From assembly GCA_019321725.1 (NCBI GenBank), contig CM033110.1:10781278-10845277 (forward strand): 64,000 nt of DNA, read 5' to 3'. The notes under the pieces are model-generated. The model was not told the origin of the DNA, ran no database searches, and saw nothing but the letters and a program-made list of their open reading frames with translations. A program made the position numbers and the translations under genes. Source of the DNA: Paulownia fortunei (lineage: Eukaryota; Streptophyta; Magnoliopsida; Lamiales; Paulowniaceae). Position 1 is the stretch's first letter, and each line of letters begins with the position of its first letter. This document shows, one piece after another, positions 58,331 to 64,000 of this stretch.

Positions 58331-61300
58331 AAGAGCAAAAGTTAAAACTAGAACCGTAAATTTGATCCAATGAAGTGACAAGGCGTGTGTCACCTTAGTG
58401 ATAAAGGCAACTAACCGCCAACAAATGTCAAGTGCAATGATAAGATTGGTCACTTTGCTCTTAATTGTACTGAGATAAAGTTTGACTACTTAAAGCTTTC
58501 TCATTTGCTGATATTCTCAATTCTCTCATTCGATGGATAGTAGAAGTTGATGAAACATAGTATGAAATTCGAGATTGAGCAGACTATGATCGAGTGTTGT
58601 GCAACCATGCTTGTTTAAATGGTGCACAAGAGAAGGCATTATGAGTTTATAATGCCATCTCAAGCTCAGCAAAAGGTATGAGTTATTTTTTCAAGCTCAA
58701 TAATTAGTGTGAGCTACTCTTTAGAAATGTGCAAAACGCACTAGATTCGAAATAGTCGGTTAAATTGATGCACTTATAAGACATTGGTTGAGCGAGTAGA
58801 TTTGTCCATCTTTCATGTAAGAAACCTTTTAGGTATAAGTCAATTTGTGTTACGATTGGCTTAAGGTAGTATTTTTTGTACTTCTTCCATAATTTTTGTT
58901 TTAATTATATTGTGGCATGCATGGTTAGGAGGATGACTGTATTAGCTGGAGAAGGCTTTATTAGCTAACTCGCTAAGGTCAACCTCCCTCTGCACAAAAT
59001 TTTCTAGTAGAAAAAAAGCCCACTGGAAGAAAGAAAAAGGGTTATTTATCCTCTAGAACTAGTCCCCTAAAATGAGTGCAGACTTACGAGTATGAGGCAC
59101 TAAATAGTGCATTCTATTTTCCTTTATTTGCTATTCACGCTACAAGCTAGTACACTCCAACTCTCACTAGTCAGAAACGCCAAATTGTTTAGAGCGATTC
59201 TTGATGAAGGTAGAGAACCACAGGGAGTATGAACATTTAGGTTCAACATACTAATTAGAAGCGAGAATAACATGTCTAAATAGTTTGGACACATATGTGG
59301 GGAAAATGGAATTGCAATTTGAAGGATGATTCTAAATATTTCGCAACTAAAGGAGTTTGCGAAGAGTGATGAATCAAACACTTCAAAATGACTCAATTGA
59401 TATGATGGCGCAAATTGATTTGTATCTCAATTAGGAAGATGCAATCTTGATTGCGGCCTATATAATGAAAATTGTGCCTCCAAATGAATTCTCCAACCTC
59501 TAATGAGCTGTGATGTGGCAAGCCCAAATTAGTGGGTTTATGCCTATTTAAGTTCAAGAAGCTATGCTCTCAAAAGTGATGAACACCTTGATGGAGAAAT
59601 TATAAAAATTAAGTTGCATAGTATAGATTTTCTCATGGAGGAATTACGAGCATATAAGAAGTCAAATAAAATCTTACGCTATACGAGTTGTAAGATTCTT
59701 GAAGTCGCGCTCAATTTTCTAGTGAGGATGATATTTTTTAAAACTCATTTAGCAATTACTGGAATAGTGGGAGCGACCCTGAGTCAGTGGGAGTGTCTTA
59801 CTTGAAAATGAGTCTCATATTCCACAAGTAAGAAGGAGTGCACATGAGTTGTTCCCCATCGTCTATATGAGATTAAGTGGGTATCTTTCATGACTACTTT
59901 TGTGGATGTTGATGAGTCAATTTAGATTTTTGACTTCACTTGATGCTTTAAGGGAATAGTTGCTATGAAGAAAAAGATGAGCCTAATGACTAAGAACAAA
60001 GTCTAGAGCTGGTTGATCTTCCATTTAAGTGCAAGGCCATTAGAAACATGTGGTTTCTAGAGGTCAAGTGTAAAGTAGATGGGTTGATTAACATTTGTAT
60101 AGCTCAACCAAGGGCAAAATGTTTACGCCTCATTGTGGAGCATAAATTTTTGAGATATTCTCCTTAAGTGGTGAGATCGCCTCAATACGCCAAGATGCTA
60201 TTAGTTATTGCCACTTTTATCTAGGTTTGTCCTGGACGATTGAGGTTGACATATATAAATGAAGAGTGGACGATGAGATCTATGTAGATCATCTAATGAA
60301 TTCAAGAAGTGGGGCAAGAGTGCAAAGATTGCTGCTAGAGAAGCTTCATTTGTAACTTGAATTATCGTCCAAAAAGTTGTGTTATCAATTTTATCGAGCT
60401 ATCACTCTGGTAGGCTTATGATGGTTGAATAAGATCACTGAATATATGTCAACATAAATAAGAGAATTTATTCTCATTATATTTGGACAATAATATGATG
60501 GCCAGAAGGGACATGAAGGTGTCTCCGCTTAGTAGTGGTTGTCATTTATATTTAAATGGACATAGGAAAAGTAGATGTATACTTAGTATTGTGATACCAA
60601 ATTTTTGTATGCATCTTACCAATCCTATTAACACTTCATGGTCAAAGATTATGTTCTTAGTTAGATTGAAATGCCTTTAGATGGAAGAAGAAAAGAAATG
60701 CTAGCTAGTATTATGCAAGCGTTGTAGAAGGTTTGATGTGCACTGGTGCCTAAATTGAGTGGGAGCTCCATCATAGCATGTATTCATACTACATGTACTT
60801 TGAGAAGACCTCTTATGGAAAAGTGACTGAATGGGTCCTACTTCGTCACTGTGTGAGCCCATATTGTTTTTGTACCTTTTGGGACTCTGGACTTTGTCAT
60901 GAGGTGTAAGCTTGATGACGCTACTTTAGCATGTTTCCAATGGCCATGCATGATTCGGTCTGTCGGAGCATGTCTAGGAAAGCTGTCAAGACCAAGTTGA
61001 TTGGCATGAGAGGCCGAGGAAGAACTAGGTTGGTAACGCACTTATGTTTTATGATTCATAGCCCGGGCGACTATGTCGAAATGTGTTTGACTAGTCATGA
61101 ACATAGATACATATTTGAGTAGGTCGAGCATGCTCTATTTATTTCATTGAGGAGTCTAGAGATGCTTGATTGAGTGCGACCACTTGATTTGGGGTACACA
61201 GCGAGCTATTGAGTTGTAGGGTTATGTTAGTTTGTGATGACTTAATATAACTCTCCTCACCTATGCTTTCTCGCTTGGTCACACACCTCATTTTATGTAT

Positions 61301-61379
61301 GAAAGGACTGGCGTGAGATTGAGAAATTGTATGATGATGAGATTTAAGGAGATCGAGTCAAATATTTATGAGTGAGAGA
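58331..61379 (+). pseudogene. Heavily decayed Ty1/Copia polyprotein
   Basis: Frames change often, but family blocks are visible in Copia order. A gag zinc-knuckle relic KCNDKIGHFALNC is at about 58431-58470. Integrase relics are GENGIAI (about 59299) and AAYIMKIVPPNEFSN (about 59455-59500). RT blocks are MTKNKV, LVDLPFKCKAI (about 60008-60045), VDGLINI, EIYVDH (about 60268) and QEVGQECKD (about 60304). The catalytic YVDD-type site reads YLDN at about 60478-60490, so one acidic residue is lost. RNase H-side linker blocks YASVVEGLMCT (about 60712) and YGKVTEWVLLR (about 60817) follow. INT-before-RT order is diagnostic of Copia. Non-functional. Confidence 0.72.
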
Positions 61380-61838
61380 TGTTAGAAATTGAATCGGGTT
61401 TAGTACCCTTGACCAAATTGGCATCCATATTTAGTTGGATGTCTCCACAATTTGAGTGAGATTGAGTTTCCTAGTTGGACTAGGATTCTACTTTAAGTAG
61501 AAATAAATATTTATAATCCCTATCCAACAGAATGTGTGAATGAACATAATTATCCCATAAACTCTCTCCATATTCTCTCAAATATTTTTCTCTCTCACTC
61601 TTCCTTGGAGCATCACCATAGACTTCAAGGATTTGAGGTGTGTAATTAAGTGAATAATTCTAGTAGTTATTCACCACCAACGAGAAAGATATGTTTGTCC
61701 TTCGATCAAAAAGGAGGCTGTTAGACAAGCTTGATTCGAAATACGTGGATCGATAATCCACTGCGTATAGGTATACTCGATCCACATGAATTATATGAAT
61801 ATTTGATTCATATTATATTGTTGATTAATTTTCTAACA
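61380..61838 (+). repeat. Copia 3' LTR (459 bp)
   Basis: It begins TGTTAGAAATTG and ends ATTTTCTAACA, a 9-bp inverted end pair TGTTAGAAA/TTTCTAACA typical of Copia LTRs. A short purine-rich GAGTGAGAGA precedes it. CCTAGTTGGACTAGGATTC and TAATCCCTATCC blocks are inside. It follows the decayed Copia pol in the right place. The matching 5' LTR was not found. Flanks AGAGA and CTAAT do not match. Confidence 0.7.
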
Positions 61839-62656
61839 CTAATAAATTATTCGACATGACGAGTAGATACATTGTGTTACATAATAGCAAAGAAGAACTT
61901 CTCATCAGTAGCAGGCCATCAAATATCATGAAACATGTTAGCAATTATTCGATTCCATGTCCTTGCCATATTTAATCAGATTTATAGCCTGCATAAAAGC
62001 AACATCAAATTACTTGGAATCAAATAACCATGCAAGAGAACTTTGAATTACCAATACTACTAGGGGTGAATTTTCGCTAATAGATAATTTTACTGCCTAC
62101 GTTATATAGGATTTCATTTTGTCTAAACCATCAAGCCTTCTAAAACAAAGCAAAGAAAAACTTGGTAGCTTAAAAATCATTTAGCCTTCTTTACTATATT
62201 AATTTTTTTATCAGGCACTCGAGAATATATCACAACAAGATCATAAACCACAAATTTTCCATGTAAATTGACTTTGTTTATAGTTTACATAGTTATTTGA
62301 TATTACTAGAAACTTAAAGCAATAAGAAAAAATTTTAAGAAGCTTTTTTCCATAAAAAGCTAATAGTAAATACAATGAAATGAAGCTATTGGAATAACTG
62401 AAGTTAGGCTGCAACTAAGGCAAAAAATGGTTGGTAACTTATATCAATGACAAATGCCTAAATATAATTTACCCTTGAATATTTTCTCTATTTGTTTGTA
62501 AACACTTCTTATTTCTATTATATTCTTGTAGACGTGGGCTTTAAATAGCCGAACCACACAAATATTTATGTCATTTTATTTTCTCTATTCATTTTATCAT
62601 TTTATTATCGTTTTATTAAAATAAATGTGTCGTTTGATCTTGGTGCCAACCTAACA
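61839..62656 (+). repeat. Possible 5' LTR of second Copia element
   Basis: The right end CCTAACA (62650-62656) sits 3 bp before a primer site, so an LTR must end here. A possible start is TGTTACATAATAGC at 61875, which would pair TGTTA with TAACA. TTTAAATA at about 62540-62547 could be its TATA box. No second copy is in the window to confirm the ends. Confidence 0.4.
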
Positions 62657-62659
62657 AAC

Positions 62660-62671
62660 TGGTATCAGTGC
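62660..62671 (+). other. Primer-binding site of second Copia element
   Basis: TGGTATCAGTGC, one base different from the initiator tRNA-Met site, located 44 bp before the gag ATG at 62715. Confidence 0.75.
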
Positions 62672-62714
62672 ACTAGTGTTGGTACATTTATTGTCATTTT
62701 CTTGTTAAAATATA

Positions 62715-64000
62715 ATGTCGACGATAAAACGTGATATTGAAAAATTTGATCGAAAAATCAACATCACATTATGGAAAGTCTAGATGCATATTGTTCTTGT
62801 TCAGTGTGGAGTCTAGAAAGGCTTGAAAATTGATAAACAATCTGATATGAAAGATGCAGATTGGGAGGATATCAATAAAAAGGCTCATCCACTATTCAAT
62901 TATCTCTCTCTGATGAAGTTTTGCATGCAGTAATTTTTGAAAAGACCACAAAGGTATTGTTAGAGAAATTGGAATCTCTTTTTTTAAAGAAGACCCTCAC
63001 AAATGAAGTTTACAAAAACATTGCCTATAGTCATTATGCATGGGTGAAGGTATATCTCCCAATTCCCATATTGATAAGTTTAAATTTCTTGTCATGGATT
63101 TGCAAAATCTTGATGTTACAATTGATGTTTCAGAGAAACTATATTATATGGAGAAGATACTATTTCTTTGAGGGATGTTAAATTTGCTTTGGAAACAAAA
63201 GAAAAGATTGATCATGATATCACTAGGAAATCTAGTGATAGTCAGACATAGGGTTTATATGCAAGAGGAAGATCCAAATAGAAAAGATCGAGTAGCACTA
63301 GGCTAAGATCAACATCGAAATCTAAAAATAAAATTATTAGTTAGCAGTATAAAGAACCATGGCATGTTCGTAAAAATTATGACCGGCTGCAGAAGAAAAA
63401 TACTGTACATCACAAAAATGATGAATCTGGCGAGGCTAGTATTGCTAAGACAAATATAGATTGATGTTCTCTTAGTAATAGAGGATCGTGCTAGGTTAAA
63501 TGATGAGTTGATTATGGATACCAGTGGTTCCTAACATATGTGTCCCAAACGGCAATAGTTTTCAACATATGAGTCTATTGACGAAGGAGGTATTTTTATG
63601 TGAAATAATGCCCTATGCAAAACTATTAGCATACGAACAATTCACATCTGAATGCATGATGGCATTGTGAGAACATTTTTGGATGTACGACATGCTCCAT
63701 CCCTGAAGAATAATCTCATCTCATTGGGCACCCTTGATGCTAATGGGCCCATCATTAGTTCCATCAAAAGGAGGAGCTCGGTATTTATTTACTTTGATCA
63801 AGAAGCTGACTGGGAATCATATTAAAAGACTCTAGACAGATAATAATTTAGAATTTTGAGGTGTAAATTTTAACATATTTTGCAAAGCTAAAGTGATTTT
63901 AGACATCGCACTATAGTTAAAACTCCACAGCAGAATGGTGTAGCAGAATGCATGAATAGAACCCTTATGGAAAGTGCTCTGTGTATGCTTTCCAATGCTG
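62715..64000 (+). pseudogene. Second Ty1/Copia gag-pol, broken, cut by window end
   Basis: ATG 62715 starts a Copia gag (IEKFDRKINITLWKVxM; LVQCGV; EDINKKA), with TAG at 62781 and 62814, both likely from CAG. A frameshift lies near 62905, then LLEKLESLFLKKTLTNEVYKNI. The knuckle region is decayed (63350-63420). Protease: MDTSGSxHMC (about 63514-63545; extra residue and a stop). The pre-integrase part runs through VRTFLDVRHAPSLKNNLISLGTLD (63666-63735). Integrase: TDNNLEF (about 63837) and TPQQNGVAECMNRTL (about 63926-63970), which holds the glutamate. A stretch before TDNNLEF is deleted. RT should lie beyond the window. Confidence 0.85.

Noticed and set aside
59124..59396. Minus frame of 90 codons
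   Set aside because: It is antisense to the decayed Copia integrase region and shows no motif.

Overview
The window is nuclear DNA from a plant, almost certainly a flowering plant. It is AT-rich and has no operons. It is filled with long-terminal-repeat (LTR) retrotransposons whose primer-binding sites match plant initiator tRNA-Met (TGGTATCAGAGC). There are also Ty1/Copia relics and a plant-type transposon-associated gene with introns. I found no intact host gene, rRNA or tRNA. The species cannot be read from the sequence. Family letters A, B, C1 and C2 are my own labels. A, B and the C types are Ty3/Gypsy elements; the pol tails of A and C end in the short EEAT(W/R)E-type tail seen in Tekay/Del-like chromoviruses (lineage is an inference).

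Layout. 1-1970: end of a B LTR joined to the last part of an A pol gene and a shrunken A LTR. 1971-2993: minus-strand C-type fragment with a gag deletion. 2994-14767: large C1 element (+) with gag, protease, RT, RNase H, integrase and both LTRs. It is interrupted at 6755-9055 by a minus-strand A LTR that still carries its primer site. 14768-15889: B LTR. 15890-21842: low-coding repeat DNA containing an A integrase relic and a Copia gag relic. 21843-30441: a minus B LTR, a minus C2 element and a plus C2 LTR inside it. 30442-32720: two LTR pieces in opposite orientation. 32721-43569: B-type element D (minus), whose LTR was split by a complete A element (34822-43324, minus) with a perfect ATCCT target duplication. 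43570-43669: 100 N.

43670-47598 looks like the 3' part of a Tat-lineage Gypsy element: a 91-bp tandem array, an antisense gene with introns and its own TATA box, a polypurine tract and a 0.7-kb LTR. 48648-57665 is the best-preserved element (A type, plus), flanked by CCACT/CTACT inside older tandem-repeat DNA. 57666-61838 holds a very decayed Copia element with a 3' LTR. 62657-64000 is the start of a second Copia element cut by the window edge.

Every element has stops, frameshifts or deletions. The window therefore records successive nested insertions and decay rather than a working gene system. The points most worth following are the antisense gene cassette at 44-47.6 kb, the same gag-deletion junction in two separate C-type copies, and the different deletions in two related A elements.
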